64,000 nucleotides of DNA. Origin: Achatina immaculata (taxonomy: Eukaryota; Mollusca; Gastropoda; Stylommatophora; Achatinidae). Location: NCBI GenBank assembly GCA_009760885.1, contig CM019710.1:3804686-3868685 (forward strand). Reading direction: 5' to 3'. The notes beneath the pieces are model-generated. The model was not told where the DNA came from. It saw only the letters and a list, made by a program, of their open reading frames with translations, and made no database searches. Made by a program: the position numbers and the translations under genes. Shown piece by piece: positions 9,086 through 19,253 of this stretch. Numbering within the stretch: position 1 is the first letter of the stretch; every line of letters starts with the position of its first letter.

Positions 9086-9905
9086 GCTAGCTGGTCAGCT
9101 TTGTTGTTTCCATCAACTCCAGCATGGCCTGGACAGTATATCCATGTGATGTTTTTGATGTGGGGTTTATGAATTATTTCTTCCCATTCCCTTCTAATGG
9201 CTTTTTGTTCCATTTTCCTTAATAGATTTTGAGAGCCAGTAAAGATGGTGATGTAGTGTGTTTTCTGTGTCACTACCTATTTTAATGCTTGTGTGATGGC
9301 CTGTATTTCCATGCCCATATTTGAGCAGGTGTTTGTATAAGCCCCAGCTATGAGTTTCAGTGTTTTGTCCCCTTGTTATGCTGCAAAAAAAAAAACTAAT
9401 GGAGAATGTATGAGAAGAGCTGGAGAGACAAAAAAATCTTGTCAAAAAGATAAGAGAGAGACAATGTACTTTCATAGGACATGCAATGAGAAGAGGGGGC
9501 ATTGAAAATTATTATAACAACAGGAAAAATAGAAGGAAGAAGATCAAGAGGAAGACCAAGAGAAATGATACTGGACAGTCTGACGGGATGGTGTGAGAGG
9601 AGATCACCAACTGAGCTGATGGCCTGCGTGGAGGATCATGTACTCTGGAGAAGCATACTAGCCAACGCCAGTCAGCATGGCACCTGATGATGATGATGAT
9701 GATGATGGTGATGGTGGTGATGATGATGATGATGATGAACCCCAACTGCTTCTAGTTCCCCTGTTCTCTGATCCATCTGTATAAATGATTATGTCCTCCG
9801 GAGTTGTATTTTTTAGAGTCCTTTAGGGAAGGAGTGAAGTCTTTTCTTCTTTTCAAAGGTGAATTGTCCATGAGCAGACATGAGCTGGAGCACTATCATG
9901 CCATG
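9080..9905 (-). mobile_element. I-like LINE RNase H fragment, interrupted by an RTE-D insertion
   Basis: Minus strand: 9273-9085 encodes ITWIYCPGHAGVDGNNKADQ, the C-terminal RNase H motif with its H and D. Around 9790-9755 the start IIIYTDGSENRG is visible. The two parts are separated by 9388-9737, a plus-strand LINE end. The copy is a pseudogene fragment. Confidence 0.75.
9388..9737 (+). mobile_element. RTE-like (RTE-D) 3' end with (GAT)n tail
   Basis: The plus strand encodes TTGKIEGRRSRGRPREMILD, then ELMACVEDHVLWRSILANAS and a stop, directly followed by a (GAT/GGT)n run to 9737. The GRPR...W organisation is that of RTE C-termini. It splits the RNase H fragment of the host LINE. Confidence 0.7.
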
Positions 9906-9949
9906 AATCTAAAACAAATGATTTTTTTTTAAATCTAGAGTTTTCTACT

Positions 9950-10135
9950 TAAAAAACAACTCACTCTCAAATAAGGGTTAACCAGCCTCAGCTTTTTTTT
10001 TGTCCTGGTTATCAGGGTTAATCAGCCTCCAAACTCTGGTCCTGGTTATCCGAGGTTAATCAAGACTGTCTATTCTTGGCTGTTAGTGTTAACCAACCAC
10101 AGCTTGGTTTTGTCCTGGTTATCAGAGTTAATCAG
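9950..10135. repeat. Degenerate GTTAACCAGCC-type repeat, left part
   Basis: Recurring GGTTAATCAGCC / CTGGTTATCAGGGTTAA modules of about 45-60 bp. The array is interrupted by the GAA-NA insertion and resumes at 11635, so both parts were one array. Confidence 0.7.
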
Positions 10136-11634
10136 TGGTTCTAAGGACTGTTATTGCCGGAGGTGGGGTGGAGAATTCGATCTCCACTCCAACGGCTTGC
10201 GTCTCAAACAGCCTTTGGCCTTCCCGTGGCAGAACTGTTTAAACTGACAGGAGAAGGGCGAAGGCGAATATCTGGCACCTAAAAACCAGACACTTAGGGT
10301 AGATAAGTGGCACGTTTGGTAGCTCATCTACCGCTGCTGGCAAGATTCTTCAGCTGCTGTGCGTGGAGCGGTGCTCCTCCCAGCCAATGAAGAAAGGTGC
10401 AAATGGGGTTGCCGCGTGGCAGCACTGTGGAAAAGGTGGTAGAAAGGATAAAGCAAAGCAAACAGTCAAATCACAGCACCTCTGGTCTGGAGGTCGGCCA
10501 CGTCCTGAATGCAGTCATATCGGGTGAAATGCATGAACCGGCTTAACCCAGAGGTTAAGATACTGCTGGCGAGACTCTTCGAATGCCGCGCTTGGAGTGA
10601 AGCTCCTCCCAGTCAAGGAAGAAAATGCGGAAAAAGAAATAAGGGTTGCTGTGCGGCGCCGATGTGAAAAGGTGAAGGAAAAGATAAAGTGAAGTTTAAT
10701 CCAGTAGTATCGCTATGAGAGCTACATATACCACGGCACCTCTGCTCTAGAGGTTGGCCACGTCCGAAATACACCTACACTGGTGAAATATGCCTAAACC
10801 GGCACACACCAGGGGTGAAACTTGATGGCCAGGCATGTCACGCCACCTCCTCTCTTGAGGTCGGTCACGCCCGATATACACCCATACTGGTGAAATATGC
10901 CTAAACCGGCTCATACCAGGGGTGGAACTTGAAGGCTAAGCATGTCGAGGTAACTCTGCTCTAGAGGTTGGTCATGTCCCAAACACGCCCATACTGGGAT
11001 AATATGCCTAAACCGGCTCATCCCAGGGGGTGGAAGTCACTAGGGGCGAGGAAATGTCCTCCTGGACAAAAGCTCCATCTTGGTCACAACTAGGAAGGGT
11101 AGCGGCCACAACCACAAAATGCTGAAGTCGGAGACACTGGACCAGGGCAGTCTAGATAGGCAACCACCTCTCACCCGGCAGGGATGTATGCGTATCCTAA
11201 TCACGCTGAGGTTTTCCGGTGAGAAAGTCCAACACTGGGCTGGATGGGCAACCATCTCTCACCCGGCGGTGATACATGGGTATCTCAAAACACGTCGAGG
11301 TTTTCTGGTGAGAAAGTCCAACTCTGGCCTGGGTGGGCTACCACCTCACACCCAGCGGGGATATACTGATATCCAAAACACATCGAGGTCTTCCGGTGAG
11401 AAAGTTCAACTCTAGACTAAACTGGTGCAACAAAAATCACGGTGTCACGCAATCCCGCTTCTGAGACCCACCAAGAATACAGGCTCAAGCCCTGAGATAA
11501 TCTGAACCTCTTGTGGTCCTCTCAGGGATCTCAGGACCACACGGGGGACCACCGGACTTAACGAGGATCGCAGGCATAAATTCAGTAGGATCACAGGGCG
11601 GTCTTGGTGGTAGAAGTGAATGAAGAAGAAGAAG
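10136..11634 (+). mobile_element. GAA-NA non-coding retroelement, copy 1 (1,499 bp) with 10-bp TSD
   Basis: It starts TGGTTCTAAGGACTGTTATT and ends GAAGTGAATGAAGAAGAAGAAG. AGTTAATCAG flanks it at 10126-10135 and 11635-11644. It has no long ORF. Internally there are about 107-bp direct repeats (units beginning near 10732 and 10839, with CTCTAGAGGT..GTGAAATATGCCTAAACCGG) and about 89-bp repeats (GTGAGAAAGTCCAAC, for example 11233 and 11322). The TSD and GAA tail indicate target-primed insertion by another element's RT. Other copies: 20529, 25288, 43976. Confidence 0.88.
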
Positions 11635-11900
11635 AGTTAATCAGCCTCCAAACTCTGGTCTGGTTATAAAGGTTAATCAAGACTGTCTATTCTTGACTGT
11701 CAGCGTTAACCAGCCCCATCGTAAGCCAAACTCTGTAACCCTGGTTAATATCAGAGTTAACAATCCAAACTTTATAATCATGATTAATATCAAAGTTAAC
11801 CGACCAAAACTCTATAACCGAGGTTAATATCAGTGTTAACCAACCACTATTAATCCTAATCGTAACTAATCCCAGCCCTGTAGCCCTGGTTAACATCATG
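11635..11900. repeat. Degenerate GTTAACC repeat, right part
   Basis: Continuation of the array at 9950-10135 after the insertion. Modules such as GGTTAATATCAGAGTTAACC run to just before CFAP91 exon 2, ending within about 15-20 bp of its splice acceptor. Confidence 0.7.
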
Positions 11901-11914
11901 GTTATCTTCTACAG

Positions 11915-11991
11915 AGGGGAACTACACTGTAGCTTCAGAGAGAGACCTTAACAACCCAAAAATGAAAGCCCAAATGAACCTGAGAAGTTTT
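11915..11991 (+). CDS. CFAP91: CFAP91 coding exon 2
   Basis: Acceptor TTCTACAG|AG and donor TTT|GTAAGT bracket 77 nt. Two bases complete the phase-1 codon of exon 1, then 25 codons give GNYTVASERDLNNPKMKAQM and NLRSF, ending in phase 0. It corresponds to the segment of human CFAP91 with SSEKDH...IRSRL. No other frame in intron 1 both joins exon 1 in phase and leads into exon 3. Confidence 0.78.
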
Positions 11992-12059
11992 GTAAGTATT
12001 CTTTTCTAATTCAGATAAACAGAGTTTGACTTCATCATTCTGAAGTTGTAAAAAAAGTA

Positions 12060-12280
12060 AAGTAAAAGTAAAGATGATCCTGTCATGCCTTAGAGGCACA
12101 TAGGGATATGGTGTTAGTGCCCATATTTTCCTTGACCTGTAGCACACTAGAGGGTGATATGGCCAGTATGACGCCTGGCCGCCTTTCCTTCCCCAACTCC
12201 AGAAGAAGTCAGGTACCCATTTCTATAACTGGGTGACTGGGGTGCCTCTGGCTGGATTTGAACCCCTGACCTTCGCAGTG
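12060..12280 (-). mobile_element. tRNA-related SINE (antisense)
   Basis: On the minus strand GGTTCAAATCC (around 12263-12253) is a good RNA polymerase III B box, followed by a body (CAGTTATAGAAATGGGTACC, CTTCTGGAGTTGGGG) and an A/T-rich end with AAGTAAAG repeats near 12055. Related bodies occur at 14040-14190, 52220-52330 and 60840-61080. Confidence 0.55.
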
Positions 12281-12489
12281 AAGGTAAAAATATCACTGTG
12301 GTGTACTGTTGATGCTACAAGGGAAATGCTGTTAACGATTATGCAGGTTGAGCATAGTCTTTACCTGATTTCAGACATTTATTACACAAAGACTATGCTT
12401 GATATAGACATATAGTTTTTGCCTTTTCTCACTTCAGCATGTGCTCTGTTTGTTGCTTGGAGAAAATCAAAGCAGTACTCAATTTCTTG

Positions 12490-13960
12490 CCATGTGTTCT
12501 TCTTCTTCTTCTGTGTTTAAGTGCTGGGTCATGCTAAATTGGAAGCTGGGTCACCAGGATGAAGCCCCCCTAGTTCTCTCCAGGTCCTCGCAGCAGCCCA
12601 CACAGCTTCTGCCTCAGGTCCATCCTCTATGACCAGGTCTGGCTTCATAGGTCCCTGAACATTGGGACATTCTTGGAGCACATACTCTTGAGATGGTGCA
12701 GGGTGGCTGAGTAGTATGCAGTGGCCTATTCTTAACTGGAAAAGGATGGTCTGATGGTGTCTCTGTAGCTGACGGATTGGATCAGTATCAGGAGGCTGTC
12801 TGTATTAGCTTCTTTGCCCACAGCTTTCTGTATTGCTTTCTTATCGTGGTCTTGGCCTTTTTTGTGAGTGATTTGGTGGCTATTGTTGTTTCATTTTGCT
12901 GCCGTTTTTTGGAGAGAGTATCTGCTGTCTCATTCTCCGCTATACCGCAGTGGGAGGGTATCCACAGTATGGCCACTTGTTGATGTTGAGAGGCTGTTTA
13001 ATTCTGAGGTAATTTCCTGTAGGATTTTCCTCTCATTTGCCAGCGGGACTGGTCCCAAGCCCAGAGTGAGAAAGGAGGAGGGGCTGACTGAACCTGGGTG
13101 CACACAGCGTCACAGGATCTGCTGGTAATAAGTGAGAACCAGTCAGGAACAACCTGGTCCTGCTGGAGACGGAGTGTGTCAGCGCGCACATCAGCAGGTC
13201 ATGGTCTTGTATTCTTCGACATCTCTTTTAATCACTGTTGTTAAAGCATCTGTAATCCTTTGCCTTCAGAGTTTCAATTTCAGGAACTCTTTAAACTGTG
13301 CATGGCTACCTTTTTGTGCATTTTTAACATTTGGCACATCTTGTTCATGCTTATTTTTGAACCTCCATTGAACTTCAAATGGCAAATTTGGCAGTACCAC
13401 AGAAAGTATGGGGTTTTCTCTTTCATCAATGCCATTTTGACACCGGTGATTGCAGTGATACCTGTACAGATGGAAGAAGAAAGATGCCTTAAGAAGTGGT
13501 CTACAAAGTGCCACAGTGTTCATGTTTCTGTCTAGCTCTAAGAATTGGTCTACAAAGTGCCACAGTGCTCATGTTTCTGTCTAGCTCAGAGAAGTGGTCT
13601 ACAAAGTGCCACAGTGCTCATGTTTCTGTTTACCATAGTTTTTAAGATATGAATTTTCATAATCAGGGATGGACTTTATGATCATCCTTTATTTTCTTTG
13701 ATGTATTCTGGGCCCTTGGAACATATAGGAGATGCTGTGTTAGTATATTAGCTTGAACTTGAAGAATGGCCATGCTCCGCTGCAGGCCTAGAGATGGGCC
13801 TCCTTGCACTCGGGACACTCCCATAATGTGCTCAGCCTTTAACCTCAGTGTTGTTCGTGGTGTGTGTTGGGTGATAGTGCCAATGACACATTGATTGAAC
13901 ACAGCTCGATCTTTTACACAAAGTTCTGAATGTCTGTTGCTGCCTTTCATTACTCCCCTT
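12490..13960 (-). mobile_element. I-like LINE, RNase H and zinc-knuckle region, degenerate
   Basis: Minus strand: 12976-12788 encodes LWIPSHCGIAENETADTLSK, the RNase H C-terminal motif. Further 3' in LINE sense (12790-12600) is LRIGHC...SHPAPSQEYVLQECPN, the region after RNase H that in intact relatives forms a CxC...H...C knuckle. The 3' end is a (GAA)n tail, seen as TTCTTCTTCTTC at 12498-12510. Sequence at 13950-13660 is weakly like the RT thumb. Frame is broken throughout. Confidence 0.65.
13490..13630. repeat. About 50-bp tandem repeat, three units
   Basis: AAGTGGTCTACAAAGTGCCA then CAGTG(T/C)TCATGTTTCTGTCTAGCTC occurs three times in a row inside the degenerate LINE region. Confidence 0.85.
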
Positions 13961-14040
13961 TCACATAGTCTTTCAGAATGGTTTTTTTTTTTTCAAATTA
14001 GCTATAACCAGTCAGTACATTAGAATGTGCTGCTGACAGT

Positions 14041-14280
14041 ATCATAAATGTCTACCTTTCCTAACTCCAGAAGGAGTTAAGAAATACCCATATCTGTAGT
14101 TGAGTTGATCAAACAAGGCACCTCCAACTGAAAATGAACAACCATTCTTTGCCGTGAGAGGCAGATACACTAACCAGTTGGCTGCTCTTATTAATGATGC
14201 GGCTAGTTTTAAATTCCGAAGCCTAGTTTGCTGAGAAGAAGTCCATACTTTTGTTCTGTCTTTCTGCTGGCACTTCATTG
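14041..14280 (-). mobile_element. SINE-like fragment related to 12060-12280
   Basis: The block CTACCTTTCCTAACTCCAGA AGGAGTTAAGAAATACCCAT parallels CGCCTTTCCTTCCCCAACTC CAGAAGAAGTCAGGTACCCA at about 12180. The B-box portion is degraded. Confidence 0.45.
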
Positions 14281-14488
14281 CTTATGTATCTGATCCACAT
14301 CCTCAGGCTATATCCATGTATGTGAAAAAAAAACAACTGAATATTTTATTGTTTCAGTTATCACTCATATGAAAACTTCATTAATTTCTTTGAACAAATC
14401 TGCTGTATTGTAGATTAGTTTAAACATATGTGCCACATGGCAGCTAATTTGATGAATACATAACTGCATGTCCGATCTCTTTAAACAG

Positions 14489-14646
14489 GGCCTTGCACCT
14501 GTCTTCAAAAGCATGTTCTCAGACATCACTCATTATCCAAGAATGGAACTCAGACTCACATGCAAGGATCAAATCCCGAGCTTCGTAAACCAGAACTGGA
14601 AAAGCAACACAGTACAGTGCAGAGAAGCTGTGATAAGATACAGAAC
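14489..14646 (+). CDS. CFAP91: CFAP91 coding exon 3
   Basis: Acceptor TTTAAACAG|GGC and donor GAAC|GTACGT enclose 158 nt, phase 0 to phase 2. The peptide has VFKSMFSDITHYPRMEL, CKDQIPSFVNQNWK and QCREAVIRYR, matching human RFKTMFSNLIHYPRYSL, KSDPVPPFISREWK and KHREALRQL. This is one of the best conserved N-terminal blocks of the family. Confidence 0.93.
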
Positions 14647-14779
14647 GTACGTTTAATTTTTTCTGTATAGAATAGTTTTTAAAATATGATTTTTCTTAAT
14701 CAGGGAAGGATTTTATGATCACCCACACGTTCATTCATTTTAATTATAAAATAAGAGAGTTTACCAGTAAGTTTTATGG

Positions 14780-15440
14780 ACTACAGGAATAATGTTTCAA
14801 GGACTGGGAATGACGTTTTATGGACTATAGGAATGATGTTTTATGGACAGTGGGAATGATGTTTTATGGACTGTGGAAATGATGTTTTATGGACTATGGG
14901 AATGATGTTTTATGGGCTGTAGCAGTGATGTTTTATGAACTGTAGGAATGGTGTTTTATAACTATGGGAATGATGTTTTACAGACTATGGGAATGATATT
15001 TTATGAACTGTGGGAATTATGTTTCACAGACTGTGGTATGATGTTTTGCAGACTCAGAATCATTTTTTTTTACAGACTATGGAATGATGGTTTACAAACT
15101 GTAGGAATGATGTTTTTAAGGACTGTGGGAATGATGTTTTATGGAGCATGGAAATTATATTTTATGAACCATAGGTATGGTGTTTTATGGACCACAGGAG
15201 TCATGTTTTATGGACTATGGAAATACTTTTTTATGGACTATGTGAATTATGTTTTATAGACTGTAGGAATGATGTTTTTTTATCTGTAGAAATGATGTTT
15301 TATGATCTGTACTAATAATGTTTTATGGACTGTAGGAATTGTTTTATGAACTATAGGAATGATGTTATTATGAACTGTAAGAATGATGTTTTATGGACCA
15401 TAGGAATGATATTTTATGGACTGTGGGAATGATGTTTGTT
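14780..15440. repeat. 23-bp minisatellite filling intron 3
   Basis: About 27 units of GGAATGATGTTTTATGGACT plus GTG/ATG. The most regular spacing is 23 bp (14820-14930). The array occupies most of the 802-bp intron and its last unit (…GACTGTGGGAATGATGTTTG) runs to within about 10 bp of the exon 4 acceptor. Confidence 0.93.
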
Positions 15441-15448
15441 GCCAACAG

Positions 15449-15547
15449 ATTTGAATATGATCTCCCTATGCCAGTGCTGAGAGAAGACTTGCCGTTTTGC
15501 AGATTTGTTGATGTGGATGGTCAAGATCGGTTCCAATTTTCTGCAAG
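15449..15547 (+). CDS. CFAP91: CFAP91 coding exon 4
   Basis: Acceptor TTGCCAACAG|A and donor GCAAG|GTATGT enclose 99 nt. The first base completes the ACA codon begun in exon 3. The peptide FEYDLPMPVLREDLPFC...GQDRFQFSA ends in a block comparable to GKNRYKYFER of human CFAP91. The exon ends in phase 2. Similarity is moderate, but phase continuity on the left supports it. Confidence 0.8.
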
Positions 15548-15659
15548 GTATGTTGCCATGGCACGCTTCAGGTACCAAGTTATTTTTAGAATTATTTTAC
15601 TCTTGCTGATTTGGTTGAATGGCAGGTGTCTGTACTAGTCAGAGTTAGAAAATCAATAA

Positions 15660-16140
15660 TATCGTAAATTAGTTAGATAGAGGCAGGCCACCTGAGGGGA
15701 ATTTGTAAAACTATTTTCAGGTCTTTCTCCCAGTTTTTTTGCCACATTTTGCCTCATTTTGCTTCTTAAATCCACAGGCCCTTCTTTGACATCTAGGCTC
15801 CCCCCCCTTCATTTACTGGGGCCCAGAATGATTCCTCAGCTGCCACACCCCCTTCTCATTGTTCAAGTACAGAGGGAAGAAACACAGGCCATCATGGTTC
15901 AGTCTGGAGTACCCAAGACCTGAAGGCTTGGTAGATTAGTTTAGAACAGTGTTTCCCTATGCATGTTTGAAAAGATAGGGGGAGTGGTGGAAGAAAAGGA
16001 GGCAGTAGGGAGGCATTGAGGGAAAATGAAACAGCAGATGGGGGCAGTAATACCTTCCTTCTTATGTCTTTTCAACCCGATATTGAGAAAATTGTGTCAT
16101 TACATGAAACTCGTGTCCCTACATGAAACTCATCCATCAC
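15660..16140. other. Intron 4 sequence without recognised feature
   Basis: No repeat family, tandem array or conserved exon was recognised. There is a C8 run near 15800. This is one of the places where the missing CFAP91 segment was sought and not found. Confidence 0.4.
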
Positions 16141-16164
16141 ATTAAAAGTTGAGAAAATGGTGCA

Positions 16165-18145
16165 GTCAGTTGTTTGCATGTCACTTGTGGAACTTTGCCT
16201 CCCTAACAGCACTCCTGTAGGCCTCTCGGTTGTGAGCAAGATGCCCTGCTGCTGATGCATCCATATGCAGATTATCAACGATATCTTGCAGCCATCTTCG
16301 CCTTGGTCTTCCTCTCTTTCCCATTATGTACCCTTCCAAGACTGTCTTCTCTAAATTATCATGACATTTAATGTGTCCAAAATATATAAGTTTTCTCTGT
16401 TTAATTTTCTTTACTAGCCAGCCTTCTTCAGTATTAAATTCTTGTAGTATGGATATATGTGTTCTTTTTTTTTATGTCCATGATATTTGAAGAACTCTTC
16501 TGTAGCATTTACATTCAAAGGCATTTACGTGTTTCTCTGCTGTTTTGTTAAGTGTCCAGGTCTCACAGGCATATGTTACTACAGGAAAGATGCATGCCCT
16601 TAAAAATCTTATTTTTGTAGTTCTGTCTGCTCCTCTCCATAGCTTCTTTAGTTGTTTTATTTTTTGAATAGCGATAGATGTCCTCTTTTTAATTTCCCTC
16701 ATTGTATCTCCCATTATTAGTTAGTAGTGATCCAAGATATTCAAAACTCTCCACCTCTTCCATTTTTTCCTCATTGATACATATTTCAGCTGCCTTGTTT
16801 GTTTTGTCAGTTGTAATCAATTTAGCTTTCTTCACATTAAGATAAAGGTTTTGCTCTTCACTATTCTTACGGACTGACATAATTAGTTTTTCCATTCCTC
16901 TCTATGTTGTGGACAATCTGGTATTTCATAACCTCCAATTTTTATAGCATTGTAATGTTCTTTGTCTACACCTTCTCTAACATTCCTCATTATATTTTCA
17001 GTATACAAGTTAAATAAGTAAGGTGACAATATGCACCCCTGATGGACCCCTTGTTTTATGTCAAACCAAGTTGTTGTTTCACCATTTATTCATACTGCCA
17101 CCTGTTGGTCTAGATACATCTGTGATATTAATTGAATCAGATTTGTTGGAAATCCAATTCTTTCCATTATTTCCCAAAGCTTCTGGTGTTGTACACAACC
17201 AAATGCCTTTAAATAGTCAAAGATAAGTATAGATTCACATTAAACTCTCTGCATTTCTCTATTATTAATCTTATATTGAATATATGATCTCTTGATCCTC
17301 TTCCTTGCCTGGAACTAGCTTTTACCATATTGACTTCTCCTTCTATTTTCTTACGAAGTCTACACATTATGATTTTTAACAGAATTTTACTGGCATGACT
17401 AATCAGAGCAACAGTTCTTTAGTTTGTGAATAATTTCTGGTTACTCTTTTTCAGCAATACAGTTCTTTTCCATTCTTTTGGTCATATACCTGAATGCCAT
17501 ATCTTTTTACATAGTGCATGATAGATTGTTGCACATTTCTTTCCTCCTGCTTTAATAAGTTCAGCTGTTATCTCATCACATCCTGGTGATTTACCATTTT
17601 TCAGATTCTTTATTGCCCATAACATTTCATCCATCAATTGTTGGTTCGGGTTCTTTCTCCTCCAATAATAATTCACACTGTTGATTTCTGCTTCCACAGT
17701 CGGTTGTTTCATACATTCCTCTGCAATATTCCTTCCATTTTTCTAGAATTTCTTCTGTCTCTGTCACGGTATTCCCCATCTCGTCACAAATTACATTTAG
17801 CTTAGGTGTGACATTTCTCATCAATGTCTTCATTTCTTTAAACATTTCACTATCTCTTCCACACTTTTGATGTCCTTCTATTCTTTCACAGCAGTCTTGT
17901 ATGTATTGTTTTTTTGTCTTTTCTTATATTTCTTCTTACTCTTTTGTTAAAGATTTATATACATCCCTGTTGTTATTTGTTACTTTCCATTTTGCCTTCA
18001 TTTCTCTGCATTGTTTTGTTAGTTCTAGTGTGCCTGTTGTAATCCATTCATTCTTGTGTGTTTTCTTTACTGGAACTATATCTTTAGCTGCTGTTATTAA
18101 GATATCTTTGGCCTTTGTAGCCAATTCATCTCCACCTTCTTTGCA
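16165..18145 (-). mobile_element. RTE-A LINE, 5'-truncated, linker plus RT
   Basis: Antisense copy about 2 kb long. In LINE sense: KDILITAAKDIVPVKKTHKN (18110-18050), KEYCRGMYET, LKNGKSPGCDEITAELIKAG (17610-17550; RT fingers), then palm and thumb remnants, LRACIFPVVTYACETWTLNK (16600-16540) and the C-terminal GRPK..LQDI region to a tail near 16165 (CAGTCAGTTG). Multiple frameshifts. Confidence 0.82.
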
Positions 18146-18239
18146 CTAAAATAATGCAGTAGGTGAGTTATAAATGTACTCCTTTATACTGTTACTGGTT
18201 TGCTAGCTGAAGTTTTTAGTTGTGTAATGCATATCTTAG

Positions 18240-18930
18240 CTCTTCCCATGCTGCAGGAAGAAACACGGTTGTTCTGTTGGGTGCCAGAGTAAAATCGCAG
18301 GTCTTGATATGTATCGGGGGTATAGTTGGAAAAGTGAATGAAATACATTATTTCCATGTTATGTGTACTTATTATGTTTCAGAATAACTAAAAATATATG
18401 AAGATTTCATAAATGCAGAGTTCTTTTTAGGAAAAAAGAAGTAATGTGATGTTTTTAGACAATAATGGTGTCTTACTTACCATCGGCTGGGTCTAGGGTA
18501 CAGTACGTACCATCTGAGATGCCTAGAACTACCTGTCGACCTTGTCTTGTGATTGTATGTGCCTTTCTTCCTAAAATAATGTCTGAAATAACATTCTAAC
18601 TACTTCTCTAAGTTGTCTAATATGTCTAGATCTACTTGGGATACATTCAAGAACAGTGGTCTGGTCACAGGGCATGTCCATACCCATAACTACCCTTATT
18701 TGCATCACCAAAAACTGAAATTTCTCGCAGAAAACTTCAGTTTTCTCTCTCGTAACTAAGCACTCTTCAGCCATTTTGAAAAAGGTCACGGGGCATGTGC
18801 ACTAAAAGTTTACAATATAAACGTTACACCAGTTGTTTAAAGTGAAACAAAGCATGGCCAAATTTCTGGCTGGCGGCATTACCCTCAGAAATCGGCAATG
18901 CCAAATTTCTGGCTATAAGCACGCAAAGAG
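18240..18930. mobile_element. TTAA-type inverted-repeat element, copy 1
   Basis: Left terminus CTCTTCCCATGC (18240-18251), right terminus GCACGCAAAGAG (18919-18930), imperfect inverted repeats. It is flanked by TTAG at 18236-18239 and 18931-18934. The body aligns in reverse orientation with the element at 53162-53862, which has TTAA flanks. TTAA targets and short terminal repeats are typical of piggyBac-type cut-and-paste elements. The minus strand contains a partly conserved peptide (RGMDMPCD-like, then LECIPSRSRH) of unknown identity. Confidence 0.7.
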
Positions 18931-18959
18931 TTAGTTTAATAGGTCTTTATATGAATAGT

Positions 18960-19245
18960 ACGTAAGGGGGGGGGGGGAAGGATGCAGCATGAGAGAAAAA
19001 TAATCAGCAGCCTGAACAAGCCTAGAAAACACAGATTTAGAACTACAGTTCCACCAGACAGTATTGAGTATAAGGACCCATCACAGAGTGTTAGTTGTAA
19101 TGAAGAGTTTAAGACACAAAGCAATTGTACAAGATGTAAAATAATGGAATGTATTTCTTTATCCTTAGGCCCGTTATTTCATCTCCAGATTTTGTGGGAA
19201 CTCCTCCAGGGTAAGCAAAGGGTTAAGCTTTTTTTTGCTTTCCTT
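18960..19245. repeat. Dispersed repeat shared with 24785-25067
   Basis: Near-identical to 24785-25067, including a cysteine-bearing frame (SCNEEFKTQSNCTRCKIMEC). It ends CAAAGGGTTAAGC followed by a second TTAACTCTTT, so it looks like a neighbouring element with TTAA-type ends. Function unknown. Confidence 0.6.
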
Positions 19246-19253
19246 AACTCTTT

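Noticed and set aside
8576..9172. Long frames on both strands over the second 30-bp array
   Set aside because: Same reason; only the right edge has real (LINE RNase H) coding ancestry.
12250..12275. True tRNA gene
   Set aside because: Only the B box and part of the arms fit; no complete cloverleaf and the following sequence is SINE body.
15777..15800. CACAG|G followed by CCCTTCTTTGACATC as the missing CFAP91 exon (RPFF...)
   Set aside because: The frame that fits phase hits TAG after six codons and has no donor; resemblance to the RPFLPFF motif is too short.
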